Shown piece by piece: positions 1 to 8,215 of a stretch of DNA of 33,033 bases. The notes under the pieces were generated by a model, which saw only the letters and a list, made by a program, of their open reading frames with translations, was not told the DNA's origin and did not search any database. Source of the stretch: Alphaproteobacteria bacterium (GTDB lineage: Bacteria; Pseudomonadota; Alphaproteobacteria; Rhodobacterales; Rhodobacteraceae); assembly GCA_024280735.1 (NCBI GenBank), contig JAJRPO010000035.1, forward strand, positions 1 to 33,033, read 5' to 3'. Every line of letters starts with the position of its first letter. Positions within the stretch are counted from its first letter, which is position 1. Made by a program: the position numbers and the translations under genes.

Positions 1-1
1 C

Positions 2-121
2 GGTATCCCAAAAGCTCAATTCGGGTTATATTTGAAGGAGTGTGAGTGGAGATTTAACAACAGTGACCCTTCAGATCAGTTATTACAGCTAAGACAATGG
101 GTTAGACATCATCTAAGGTAG
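2..121 (+). pseudogene. IS1595/ISXO2-like transposase, C-terminal end (cut by window edge)
   Basis: The frame starting at base 2 reads without a stop to TAG at 119-121 and gives about 39 residues, including FGLYLKECEWRFNN and a Leu/Gln-rich tail ending QLRQWVRHHLR. This is the typical end of ISXO2-like (IS1595 family) DDE transposases. The rest lies outside the window, so whether the element is intact cannot be judged. The following bases (about 122-140, containing GGGTCAGCCCC) may hold the terminal inverted repeat. Family assignment is by remembered family signature. Confidence 0.65.
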
Positions 122-153
122 TTATCTGGGTCAGCCCCAAGTATTTATACCCC

Positions 154-315
154 GACGGCAGCCATTGTTACCGTGCTTTACACACCACCCACGCGGTTTA
201 CACCCGCGAAGATGGCACGTCGATGGCGCGGGCGGATAGGCCGGACCGCAATGGTACTTACGAGTTTGAAATTCTGGGATTTGAAGTGCTGGGGGCGGGG
301 CAGGTTTACACCTGA
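154..315 (+). pseudogene. C-terminal fragment of an unidentified gene next to the IS end
   Basis: An open frame follows the transposase tail and ends at TGA 313-315. It encodes about 53 residues with a soluble, charged composition (for example HAVYTREDGTSMARADRPDR and then GTYEFEILGFEVL). There is no start codon or ribosome binding site, so it looks like the 3' end of a gene broken by the upstream insertion sequence. I do not recognise the family. It could also be chance open frame in GC-rich DNA; the absence of a start and the position at the IS boundary favour a remnant. Confidence 0.35.
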
Positions 316-322
316 CCCCACT

Positions 323-796
323 TTATGCCCGAAAGACCCATAATGCCCGACCAAAAAACGATCCGGCAACCAAGCCGGCAATTGCGGCAAAGACCAAGTG
401 AAAGCCGGATGAGGTGTATATATCAGGGGAGACCGCCTTGAACACGCCGCCCACAAAATTCAACCAGAAGATCACCATTAAGGCAAGCATCGTGACCCAT
501 TCCCCCTTCAAGGTAATCGATTTACCCGAACGGCCTAAAACAACGCTACTTTGGAATCGGAAACCGAATGTCGCGCCAATCCAATATGTTGCAGCGAAAA
601 GCACCCAGACCTTAGGTTCTACCGACAATCCATTCACCGCATTTAACGATAGCAGCCCGAGTAACGGCAGAAAATAAATCGGCAGGGTCAGCGTTGTTCG
701 ATCCTTCGATGCTTTCAGCCCCACAAAAACCAATCCCACCAAAAGCGGCCAAACCCACAAAGGGGCACCCGTTGCAAATCTTGCTATTCCGTCCAT
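323..796 (-). CDS. Small multi-pass membrane protein, unknown function
   Basis: 157 residues starting MDGIARFATG. The ATG at 796 was chosen because AAAGGAG lies upstream at a good distance; a longer frame exists to 844 but has no such site. Four to five hydrophobic segments are visible: near residues 12-27, 38-55, 63-80, 99-117 and 130-150, with short charged loops such as KASKDRT and GRSGKS. The family was not recognised, and a function cannot be inferred from neighbours because an IS remnant lies on one side and an unrelated amidotransferase on the other. It is probably an inner-membrane protein. Confidence 0.6.
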   Translation of the reverse strand: MDGIARFATGAPLWVWPLLVGLVFVGLKASKDRTTLTLPIYFLPLLGLLSLNAVNGLSVEPKVWVLFAATYWIGATFGFRFQSSVVLGRSGKSITLKGEWVTMLALMVIFWLNFVGGVFKAVSPDIYTSSGFHLVFAAIAGLVAGSFFGRALWVFRA

Positions 797-1050
797 CTGT
801 GCACTCCTTTTGTGTTTGTCTTGATTGTGCCCACAGACCACCACGCCCTAGATACGTGAAATGCAGGTTTCTTGCGCGAACAACGCATCCCTTAGCTGCC
901 TTATACACGACCCGCATATTTGACTGTGGCGGAAAATGTGCTACCTGCTAGCCCCCATTGGGCTGGCGATGCGGATTTTCGCGGATTGCAATGGGACAAT
1001 GGCCGTGCATTTCCCGCTAGCTGAACTTACGCCGCCACTCTGCGCGCGTT

Positions 1051-1827
1051 TCATAGACTCAGCGGTAGTTCTCGAACACCCTTTTTGGACACCTCAACCA
1101 ATTGGTTTTCGGTGATCCCTTGCCATGCGTCACTGGTATCATGCAGCGGTTCCGAGGCAATGGCACGCCCCCCGTGGTCCAGACAGCCCGACAGATAGAG
1201 CGACGGGCTTTTATCATCGGAGGCATGGCGGAAGCCAAATATCCGCGTGCCATCTGAAATCACACCCGTCAGGCGGATTGGTGAACTCAGCGCGTTGTTG
1301 TCCCGTGCAAGCTGCGTCACCTGTTTGATGGTCTTCTCAATTGCCAGCTTTGCATCCTGTTGCAGGCCATTGGTCAGCAGCAGCAGAAAGAACAGTTCTG
1401 AATCGGTACAGCCACGCCGTGCATTATAGTGATCGTCCATCAGCAGGTTTTCCACCTTGCGCCGGATCAGGGCAAAATTTCCGATGCCACCGTTATGGGC
1501 AAACGACCAGTTATCAAAGGTGAAAGGATGGCAGTTTTCCCGCGATGTGGTGCCAAAGGTCGAGGCCCGAACATGCGCGATGAACAGCTCCGATTTTACC
1601 ATCCGGCAAATGCTGGGCAGGTTGGCATCCGACCACGCGGGCAACACATCTTTGTACAGACCCGGCGCGCCCGGCCCATCGTACCAAGCAATGCCAAACC
1701 CGTCACCATTTACCGCGAGCTTGGCTTCTTGGGCGTCTTGGCTTTGCTCTAGCAACGAATTTTCCGGCTTAACGATAATATTTTCAAGCGGGATACTGTT
1801 TCCGACATAAGCGACAAGTCTGCACAT
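1051..1827 (-). CDS. Class II glutamine amidotransferase (YafJ-like)
   Basis: 258 residues from the start MCRLVAYVGNS. The frame is open to 1935, but in this family the nucleophile is Cys2 directly after the initiator Met, so the start at 1827 is preferred. The Ntn-type domain is visible: Cys2 at the N-terminus, AHVRASTFGTTSRENCHPF and FAHNGGIGNF (oxyanion and glutamine-binding region), then TDSELFFLLL. The protein is predicted to hydrolyse glutamine to glutamate and ammonia in the cytoplasm; the acceptor substrate is unknown. It is transcribed away from the MmgE/PrpD gene, and the two 5' ends are separated by only about 120 bases. Confidence 0.85.
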   Translation of the reverse strand: MCRLVAYVGNSIPLENIIVKPENSLLEQSQDAQEAKLAVNGDGFGIAWYDGPGAPGLYKDVLPAWSDANLPSICRMVKSELFIAHVRASTFGTTSRENCHPFTFDNWSFAHNGGIGNFALIRRKVENLLMDDHYNARRGCTDSELFFLLLLTNGLQQDAKLAIEKTIKQVTQLARDNNALSSPIRLTGVISDGTRIFGFRHASDDKSPSLYLSGCLDHGGRAIASEPLHDTSDAWQGITENQLVEVSKKGVRELPLSL

Positions 1828-1949
1828 GGGGTTTTGAGCTTTCAAACAATGGAAAAAGGATTGGCGGTTGTCTATCGAATTTGTGCAAGACAATCCAGCC
1901 GTCTCGTAATAACCTTTGGGATGAATATCTTTCAAACTTGGAATGCCCG

Positions 1950-3263
1950 TTGGAAACCTTCACCACCCAAATCACCCACTTCACCCAGAGCTTCCAAATC
2001 AGCACTGCACCGGCGTCCTGCCTGCATATCCTGAAACTGTCTTTGCTTGATTGGTGCGCGGTTGCCCTTGCGGGTGTTGGGGAGCCGGTCAGTCGAATTA
2101 CGCGTGATATGCTGAACAGTGAGGCAGGTACGCCGGAGGCATTTATATTTGGGCAGGCCACCCGATTGCCAGCCCGTGCAGCGGCACTGGCTAATGGCAC
2201 AACGTCACACGCGCTGGATTATGACGACACGCATTTTCTGCATATCGGCCACCCAAGTGTTGCGATCTTTCCGGCGGCCCTGGCGCTCGCAGAACGCCAA
2301 AATGCCAGCGGTGCCGATTTCCTGACAGCGGCCCTTGTGGGATATGAGGCATCGTGCCGGATTGGTCACTGGTTGGGGCGGTCGCATTACGAGGCTGGTT
2401 TTCACCAAACCGCCACGGCGGGGGCGTTTGGGGCCACGCTGACCGCCGCGCGTCTGTTGAAACTGCCTGCGGATCAAACCCGTCATGCGCTGGGCTTGGC
2501 GTGTACCCGTGTTTCCGGCCTCAAGGCGCAGTTTGGCACCATGGGTAAGCCGTTCAATGCGGGGATGGCCGCGAGCAATGGCGTAGAGGCGGCGCAGCTG
2601 GCCAGCCACGGGTTCATTTCCAATCCAGAGGCTTTGGAAACGGCCTTTGGGTTTGCGGATACGCATGCGGCAGCGCAAACTGATAGGGCAGAGGTGTTGC
2701 GAAGGTTGGGTCGTGACTTTGTGCTGGAGCAAGTGCAGCATAAATTTCACGCCTGTTGTCACGGGCTGCATGCGGCGTTGGAGGCTTTGCAAACTCTGGA
2801 AATATCCGATTTGAATGACATCATCAGCGTGACCGTTCACACGCATCCACGGTGGCTGAAGGTTTGCAATAAGCCTTCGCCAACGACTGGACTGGAAGCT
2901 AAGTTTAGCTATCGGCAAACCGTGGCGATGGCCCTTGCGGGGGTGAATACAGGGGCATTGCAAAGCTATAGCGACGCCATTTGTCAGATACCCGAAATAA
3001 AGGCGCTGCGTGAGAAGGTTCAGGTGGTTGGGGATGGCAGTTTGGCGGATACAGCTAGTCGGGTGGTTTTGGTTTTGAGTGGTGGTGATCGTCGTGAGGC
3101 CAGTTTTGATCTGACCAAACCAATGGTTGCCAGCGCGCGTGAGAAACGAGTGCGCGAAAAGGCTGCTGCATTGATTGGAAACGAAAAATCTACGGCTCTC
3201 TGGATGGAATTGGATAAGCTTGGTCAGGCCGCGTCGGTGCAGGGTTTGGTTGGTGCTTTGTAA
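1950..3263 (+). CDS. MmgE/PrpD family protein
   Basis: About 437 residues. The family signature is clear: LSLLDWCAVALAG near the N-terminus, then ANGTTSHALDYDDTH and HPSVAIFPAALAL, which match the N-terminal helical domain of 2-methylcitrate dehydratase/iminodisuccinate-type proteins. GLKAQFGTMGKPFNAGMAA is the typical loop before the second half. Substrate is not deducible because no methylcitrate-cycle genes are nearby. The start is uncertain: the frame is open from 1881 but contains no ATG before residue about 75 of that frame, only TTG codons at 1881, 1938 and 1950. TTG 1950 gives the usual N-terminal length. No strong ribosome binding site precedes any of them. Confidence 0.8.
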   Translation: METFTTQITHFTQSFQISTAPASCLHILKLSLLDWCAVALAGVGEPVSRITRDMLNSEAGTPEAFIFGQATRLPARAAALANGTTSHALDYDDTHFLHIGHPSVAIFPAALALAERQNASGADFLTAALVGYEASCRIGHWLGRSHYEAGFHQTATAGAFGATLTAARLLKLPADQTRHALGLACTRVSGLKAQFGTMGKPFNAGMAASNGVEAAQLASHGFISNPEALETAFGFADTHAAAQTDRAEVLRRLGRDFVLEQVQHKFHACCHGLHAALEALQTLEISDLNDIISVTVHTHPRWLKVCNKPSPTTGLEAKFSYRQTVAMALAGVNTGALQSYSDAICQIPEIKALREKVQVVGDGSLADTASRVVLVLSGGDRREASFDLTKPMVASAREKRVREKAAALIGNEKSTALWMELDKLGQAASVQGLVGAL

Positions 3264-3324
3264 CGCGCGGCGCTTTTGGCTTTTAAGCGGGGTTGGTGGT
3301 TGCTGTTGGGTATCCTCGTGTTTC

Positions 3325-4023
3325 TCAGCAGATGGCGTCTTGTGCTTTGTATGCGGTTAGGTTTTTATCTGCTTCGTCTTCAAAAACATCTTCGCCGAAT
3401 TCAACTGTCTGAATGCGATCGAGGCGAAAATTTCGAAAGTCATGCCGTTTTTCACACCAAGTTGCCAACAACCATATTGGGCTACAGAAAATCAATGCCA
3501 GCGGGCGCAGGGTGCGAAAGGTGTCTCGTTGCAATTCGTCGGTGTAGCGGATGTGGATTTTTCGCCGAACACGAATACATTCGCGCAGATCTGAAAAACT
3601 GACGGTCCAAGGTAACTCAGATTGATTTGGGCCAACCTGATTGGGAATCGAATAAGTTGTGATCTGCTCCAGCTCCCCCTGAAGGTTTGCCGGTAGAACG
3701 GCCTGAATTTTGTCAAAAGCACTGTCCGCTTTCTTGGCAAAACGGGCGTCTGTCCAATGCCGCACCATGCTGATACCAAGGCCGATGGCCTCCAGCTCTT
3801 CGGGATCAAAAGTAACAGGAGGCAGGTAGTAGTGTTTGTCGATCATGTAACCGACCCCTGCTTCACCACTGATTGGCGTGCCAGAATCCATTAAATCCTG
3901 AATGTCGCGGTAAACCGTGCGGGTGCAAATTTCAAATTCTTCGGCAATACGTCTGGCCGTTACCGCGCGGCGGCGACCCCGAATAAAGTGAACAATCCTG
4001 ATTAACCTGTCTGCTCGTCTCAT
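3325..4023 (-). CDS. YafY-type helix-turn-helix/WYL transcriptional regulator
   Basis: 232 residues. The N-terminus RADRLIRIVHFIRGRRRAVT followed by ARRIAEEFEICTRTVYRDI is the HTH_11 winged-helix domain of the YafY/DeoR-like family (residues about 4-60). GYMIDKHYYLPPVTFDPEEL follows, and the C-terminal part (about 135-225) resembles a WYL-type ligand-sensing domain. A GGAG ribosome binding site precedes the ATG. It is divergent from the RidA gene at 4141, and a perfect inverted repeat between them is a likely operator, so the simplest reading is a regulator of its own gene and ridA. The effector is unknown. Confidence 0.85.
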   Translation of the reverse strand: MRRADRLIRIVHFIRGRRRAVTARRIAEEFEICTRTVYRDIQDLMDSGTPISGEAGVGYMIDKHYYLPPVTFDPEELEAIGLGISMVRHWTDARFAKKADSAFDKIQAVLPANLQGELEQITTYSIPNQVGPNQSELPWTVSFSDLRECIRVRRKIHIRYTDELQRDTFRTLRPLALIFCSPIWLLATWCEKRHDFRNFRLDRIQTVEFGEDVFEDEADKNLTAYKAQDAIC

Positions 4024-4062
4024 CCAGCTACTCCTCTGGTTTGGAATAATTGTAGCTTAGTT

Positions 4063-4096
4063 ACAGTCTACTGACACCATGCTGTCAGTAGACTGT
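4063..4096. promoter_or_regulatory. 14-bp perfect inverted repeat, candidate operator
   Basis: ACAGTCTACTGACA at 4063-4076 is followed, after a 6-base spacer, by its exact reverse complement at 4083-4096. It lies 40 bases upstream of the regulator start and 45 bases upstream of the RidA start, in the shared divergent promoter region. The right arm is followed by a run of T, so it also resembles a terminator, but no gene reads into it from either side. An operator for the adjacent WYL-type regulator is the favoured interpretation. Confidence 0.6.
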
Positions 4097-4140
4097 TTTT
4101 ATACAGATATTTCAAACGCTAACTAAAACGGAGAACCCCG

Positions 4141-4536
4141 ATGAAACGAACACCCGTCAACCCATGGCCCTGGTCACTGAAACTCGGCTACAACCAAGCC
4201 GAAATAATCGAGGGCACCAACCGGCAACTGATCTGTGCAGGTCAAACCGCTGTCGATGGTGAAGGCAACCCGCAGCACACGCAGGATATGCGCAAACAGA
4301 TCATGCTTACCCTTGATAACCTTGGGGCCGTTTTGAACGCCGCCGACATGGGTCTTGGCAACATCATTCGTCTTGTGATTTACACCACAGATGTTGACGT
4401 TGCCCTGAAGCACTTTGACGTTTTTGGCGCGCGTTTTGGGCCGCTCAATGCTGCCCCGCCCATGACCCTGATCGGTGTTACCCGTCTGGCCATCCCGGGA
4501 CTGATGTTTGAGATTGAGGCCACTGCCGCCGATTGA
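4141..4536 (+). CDS. RidA (YjgF/YER057c/UK114) family protein
   Basis: 131 residues, usual length for the family. Recognisable segments are PWPWSLKLGYNQAEI, ICAGQTAVDGEGNPQH, QIMLTLDNLGAVLNAADMGLGNIIRLVIYTTDVD and the C-terminal PPMTLIGVTRLAIPGLMFEIEATA. Canonical RidA deaminates reactive enamine/imine intermediates and has an Arg in an IEVEAIA-preceding strand; the Arg of VTRLA may correspond. The variant motifs put it in one of the Rid subfamilies rather than archetypal RidA. GGAG precedes the ATG. It is divergent from a WYL-type regulator and probably controlled by it. Confidence 0.85.
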   Translation: MKRTPVNPWPWSLKLGYNQAEIIEGTNRQLICAGQTAVDGEGNPQHTQDMRKQIMLTLDNLGAVLNAADMGLGNIIRLVIYTTDVDVALKHFDVFGARFGPLNAAPPMTLIGVTRLAIPGLMFEIEATAAD

Positions 4537-4796
4537 GTGCGTTACCCGCGGCTCGAATGTGTGTTGGAAAACCATGTTCGAGTCGTGCTTCATCCGCGTG
4601 GCTGATATTTCCATTTCGCTTGGTAAATGCAGTATCAATCAATAATACCCTGCCAGAAAATACCCCTTGATCCAGCCCTAGGCTTTGTGAAACACTGGAT
4701 CATGAAAACAAAAATAACAAAAACCAGCCAGACACCTTTACATTTCAATTTGAAAACAGCGCTAAATCGCGCTGAAAATAACTGTGAGGTGCGCCC

Positions 4797-6284
4797 ATGT
4801 TGAGAGCCGCACCAATCTTGCGAAACCTGATAACGCCCAAACCTGTTGCAACACAGACTTACGATGATGCGAGTGAGGCCGTGGCGGCGATTCTGCTGAT
4901 TTATCAGCAATCGACCTTGTTTCTACGGAAACATTTCACCCGATTTCAACAAGGCCTGAAACCGGAGGGGCATTACCGCGCCTTCTATCCTTTACTGTCA
5001 ATCACCACCTCGACTTTTTCCCAGATCGATACGCGGTTGTCCTTTGGGCATGTGCCGGAACCGGGCACTTACGCCACCACATTGACCCGCCCCGACCTGT
5101 TTGAGGGCTACTTGCACCAGCAAATCAGCCTGCTGCTCGATAATCACAAAGTGCCTATTTCGGTGGGTGTGTCCGATGTACCAATTCCATTGCATTTTGC
5201 GCTGGGCGAGGGGTTCACCTTGTCGGGCGGGGATGCATCGGTTCATGATCGGCCCTTGCGTGATATTTTCGATGTGCCGGATCTGAAAACGACCAACGAT
5301 GACATTGCCAATGGCGATGCCGAAGATGCGCCTGATGGCACGCGTCCATTGGCACCGTTCACGGCACAGCGGGTGGATTATTCACTGGCGCGTCTGTCGC
5401 ATTATACGGCCACCGCGCCGGAGCATTTTCAGAACCATGTGTTATTCACCAATTACCAGTTCTACATTGAGGAATTTATCAACTTTAGCAAAGAGCAGCT
5501 CGCGAACGGCGAGGGTGAGTATATCAGCTTTGTGTCGCCGGGGAATGTAATCACCACGGACGGAACAACCGACATCGACGCGCCGTTGAAGACGCCGCAG
5601 ATGCCTGCCTATCATCTGACCCGTGCCGACGGGTCGGGCATTACCATGGTGAATATCGGCGTGGGGCCGTCCAATGCGAAAACCGCCACAGACCATATTG
5701 CTGTGTTACGCCCCCATGCATGGCTGATGTTGGGCCATTGCGCCGGATTGCGCAACAGCCAGAACCTTGGGGATTTTGTGCTGGCCCATGCCTATGTGCG
5801 CGAAGACCATGTGCTGGATGCCGACCTGCCTGTATGGGTGCCAATCCCGCCCCTCGCCGAAGTCCAGATTGCACTAGAGCAAGCGGTGGCAGAGATTACT
5901 GGCCTGTCAGGCTATGAGCTGAAGCGCGTGATGCGGACCGGCACTGTCGCCACGATTGATAACCGAAATTGGGAATTGCGCGAACAATCCGGCCCCGTGC
6001 AACGCCTGTCAAAATCACGGGCTATTGCGCTCGATATGGAGAGCGCGACAATTGCCGCCAACGGGTTTCGATTTCGGGTGCCCTATGGCACGTTGTTGTG
6101 TGTATCGGACAAGCCGCTGCACGGAGAGTTGAAGTTGCCGGGAATGGCATCGGATTTTTACCAAACCCAAGTTTCACGCCATTTGAGGATTGGTATTCGC
6201 GCAATGGAGCATTTACGCGAAATGCCTTTGGAACGGTTGCATTCGCGTAAATTACGCAGCTTTGATGAAACCGCCTTCTTGTAG
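4797..6284 (+). CDS. amn: AMP nucleosidase
   Basis: 495 residues, close to the 480-500 expected. The N-terminal AMP nucleosidase domain (about 20-180) contains the TRPDLFEGYLHQQISLLL segment and VSDVPIPLHFAL. The C-terminal half is a purine-nucleoside-phosphorylase-like fold: VNIGVGPSNAKTATDHIAVL, WLMLGHCAGLRNSQNLGDFVL, AIALDMESATIAANGFRF and LLCVSDKPLHGELK. The Asp-Met-Glu-Ser segment carries the ribose-contacting Glu of this fold. It cleaves AMP to adenine and ribose 5-phosphate in the cytoplasm. A GAGG ribosome binding site lies upstream. About 260 bases between it and the RidA gene show nothing else recognisable. Confidence 0.9.
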   Translation: MLRAAPILRNLITPKPVATQTYDDASEAVAAILLIYQQSTLFLRKHFTRFQQGLKPEGHYRAFYPLLSITTSTFSQIDTRLSFGHVPEPGTYATTLTRPDLFEGYLHQQISLLLDNHKVPISVGVSDVPIPLHFALGEGFTLSGGDASVHDRPLRDIFDVPDLKTTNDDIANGDAEDAPDGTRPLAPFTAQRVDYSLARLSHYTATAPEHFQNHVLFTNYQFYIEEFINFSKEQLANGEGEYISFVSPGNVITTDGTTDIDAPLKTPQMPAYHLTRADGSGITMVNIGVGPSNAKTATDHIAVLRPHAWLMLGHCAGLRNSQNLGDFVLAHAYVREDHVLDADLPVWVPIPPLAEVQIALEQAVAEITGLSGYELKRVMRTGTVATIDNRNWELREQSGPVQRLSKSRAIALDMESATIAANGFRFRVPYGTLLCVSDKPLHGELKLPGMASDFYQTQVSRHLRIGIRAMEHLREMPLERLHSRKLRSFDETAFL

Positions 6285-6428
6285 TGCCGAGTTTGGCGAA
6301 AAAGAGCCGAAAAACCCTATTTTTTATGGAAAAAATTGAGTCTGGCTGATTGTGTTGCACCGCAATATCTTGTTAAATGTGGCCGGACCCCCACGAGGGA
6401 TCGACAAGAAACAACAAGGAGCAGTAAT

Positions 6429-6719
6429 ATGACTCAGAAACCTATGACAAAAACCCAGCTGGTTGCCGCCTTGGCCGAAGCAACCGGTTCTGACAAGAAA
6501 ACAGCCAATGATTTTCTGGCAGCGGTAACAGACATCGTCACCAAAGAAGTGGCCGCTGGCGGTGCTGTAACCCTGCCTGGCCTTGGCAAATTTGCTTGTC
6601 GCGCGCGCCCGGATCGTATGGTTCGCAATCCCGCCACTGGTGAACAGATGCACAAAGATGCAGACCGCGTGGCCAAAGTGACCATTGCGAAAGCACTGAA
6701 AGACGTGATCAACGCTTGA
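6429..6719 (+). CDS. HU family DNA-binding protein
   Basis: 96 residues starting MTQKPMTKTQLVAALAEATG. The ATG at 6429 is preceded by AAGGAG at 6416-6421, which decides the start over the longer open frame. The sequence matches the HU/IHF fold: helical N-terminus, then VTLPGLGKFACRARPDRMVRNPATGEQM, where the GLGKF turn and the RNPATGE arm are diagnostic for DNA-binding beta arms. It binds and bends DNA as a dimer in the nucleoid. The arm differs slightly from canonical HU (RNPATGEQM rather than RNPQTGKEI), so it is best left as HU family. It is probably transcribed alone. Confidence 0.9.
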   Translation: MTQKPMTKTQLVAALAEATGSDKKTANDFLAAVTDIVTKEVAAGGAVTLPGLGKFACRARPDRMVRNPATGEQMHKDADRVAKVTIAKALKDVINA

Positions 6720-6744
6720 TCCTGTTTTAAAATTCTGAATACTG

Positions 6745-6775
6745 AAGGGGTCGCGTTATGCGGCCCTTTTCTTTT
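6745..6775 (+). terminator. Imperfect hairpin with T-rich tail after the HU gene
   Basis: AAGGGG then TCGCG, a short loop and GCGGCCCTT form an imperfect GC-rich stem, followed by TTCTTTT. It sits 26 bases after the HU stop codon and just before the transporter ribosome binding site, as expected for a rho-independent terminator. Confidence 0.5.
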
Positions 6776-6789
6776 GTTGGGAACTCAAT

Positions 6790-7659
6790 ATGGACATTCG
6801 CTCGATGGTGATGGGGTTCACCTTTGCCTTGATGTGGAGTTCCGCCTTCACCTCTGCCCGCATCATTGTTTTGCAGGCACCGGCCCTCACAATCTCGTCG
6901 TTGCGGTTTATGATCGCTGGATTGCTGGCGGTTGGGATTGCCTATTTGCTGGGCCAACGGATCAGGTTGGATCGCCGCAATTGGCGCGCTGTTTTCATAT
7001 TCGGTGTCTGCCAGAACGCGCTGTACCTGGGGCTGTTTTTTCTGGCGATGCAGCGGATAGAGGCATCGCTTGCCTCAATCATCGCCAGCGTTATGCCGCT
7101 GCTGGTGGGGCTGGCCAGCGCTGTTTTCCTGAAAGAACGGTTGAGTAAGCTGGGGGTGATCGGCCTGATTGTCGGTTTTGCCGGTGTCGCCATTATCATG
7201 GTGGCACGGCTTCAGGGCGGCATTGATATGCGGGGGATTTTCTACTGCCTCATTGGCGTGGTCTCGCTCGCGGCGGCTACGCTGTCGGTTCGGGGGGCGT
7301 CGTCCAAGGGCAATGTATTGATGGTCGTCGGCTTGCAAATGCTGGTGGGCAGTGCGGCGCTGTTTTTTCCAGCCCTGTTACTGGAGGAGCAGGTTATCAA
7401 CTGGACGCCCACCTTAACGGCGGCGTTTTCTTATACCATCATCGTGCCGGGACTGATGGCGACAGTAATCTGGTTTCTGTTGGTGGAACGCATTGGGGCG
7501 ACGCGCGCCTCTACCTATCATTTCCTCAACCCGTTTTTGGGTGTGGGAATCGCTGCAATTATCCTGGGCGAGACCTTGACCCTACAAGACGTCATCGGGG
7601 TTGTCGTGGTGATGGCGGGAATTTTCGCGGTGCAGTTTTCGCGGGTAAAGCCGACTTAG
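6790..7659 (+). CDS. DMT superfamily (EamA) transporter
   Basis: 289 residues with about ten hydrophobic segments in two similar halves, the usual EamA arrangement. Typical motifs are MGFTFALMWSSAFTSARII at the start, SLRFMIAGLLAVGIAYLL, SLASIIASVMPLLVGLASA with VFLKERLSKLGVIGLIVGFAGVAII at the end of the first half, and RASTYHFLNPFLGVGIAAIILGETL in the second. It is an inner-membrane exporter or permease of metabolites; substrate cannot be told from sequence. It converges on the DUF302 gene, with only 2 bases between the two stop codons. Confidence 0.9.
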   Translation: MDIRSMVMGFTFALMWSSAFTSARIIVLQAPALTISSLRFMIAGLLAVGIAYLLGQRIRLDRRNWRAVFIFGVCQNALYLGLFFLAMQRIEASLASIIASVMPLLVGLASAVFLKERLSKLGVIGLIVGFAGVAIIMVARLQGGIDMRGIFYCLIGVVSLAAATLSVRGASSKGNVLMVVGLQMLVGSAALFFPALLLEEQVINWTPTLTAAFSYTIIVPGLMATVIWFLLVERIGATRASTYHFLNPFLGVGIAAIILGETLTLQDVIGVVVVMAGIFAVQFSRVKPT

Positions 7660-7661
7660 GC

Positions 7662-8090
7662 TTACTCCAGAACTTCCTGTACGATGGTATCCAGCAAGGC
7701 TTGAACTTCCTTCATCGGGCCGTCGGGATAGATGCGATGCCCAACTTTAACGCCCTCCTCGTTTTCAAACACAAATACGGAATAGGGACAGTTGACCACG
7801 TTCAGCGGGTTCGCTTCCATCACTTTGCGCGACAAAACAGCAGAGCAGAACAGATAAATGTCAGCCGCCACAAAAATCTGCTTGGTGCCACCAACATCTG
7901 CCGCTGTGCGGTTCAACATTTCGCCGACATGGCTGACATAATCGATATTCAGGCCTTGGCCGATGATCGCACTTTCGGTTGCAAAGGTGGCATCTTCAAA
8001 ATCACCCTCAAAGGGGTAGGTTACCACGTCCTGCGCGGATACCTGTGCGGCGATGGTACAGAATATTGCGGTAATGAATGACTTGAACAT
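7662..8090 (-). CDS. DUF302 domain protein with signal peptide
   Basis: 142 residues. MFKSFITAIFCTIAAQVSAQD is a Sec signal peptide with cleavage near AQA/SAQ. The mature part contains FEGDFEDATFATESAIIGQGL, MLNRTAADVG, IFVAADIYLFCSAVLSRKV and NCPYSVFVFENEEG, matching the DUF302 fold. It has two Cys (in FCSA and NCPY). GAGGAG precedes the ATG. It follows the sulfur-oxidation cluster on the same strand, but the terminator at 8171-8198 separates it. Its role is unknown; a periplasmic accessory role in sulfur metabolism is only an inference from location. Confidence 0.75.
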   Translation of the reverse strand: MFKSFITAIFCTIAAQVSAQDVVTYPFEGDFEDATFATESAIIGQGLNIDYVSHVGEMLNRTAADVGGTKQIFVAADIYLFCSAVLSRKVMEANPLNVVNCPYSVFVFENEEGVKVGHRIYPDGPMKEVQALLDTIVQEVLE

Positions 8091-8170
8091 TGCTAGGCTC
8101 CTCGGTGCAATCGTATCATTAAAGGGCGCTTACCACCAGAATATTGCCGACACTGGCGGAGTAGTAACGT

Positions 8171-8198
8171 AAAACGGCGCTTTTCAAAGCGCCGTTTT
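8171..8198 (-). terminator. Strong terminator at the end of the sox cluster
   Basis: AAAACGGCGCTTT at 8171-8183 and its exact reverse complement at 8186-8198 form a 13-bp stem with a two-base gap (so a slightly longer real loop) and flanking A/T runs. It is 18 bases beyond the stop of the last cytochrome gene and could terminate transcription in both directions, but only the minus-strand sox transcript ends here. Confidence 0.85.
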
Positions 8199-8215
8199 TG
8201 ATGAATTCACCGGTG

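Noticed and set aside
4063-4096. Intrinsic terminator (14-bp stem followed by TTTTT)
   Set aside because: It lies between two divergent genes, so neither transcript ends there. An operator fits better, though a leader attenuator cannot be fully excluded.
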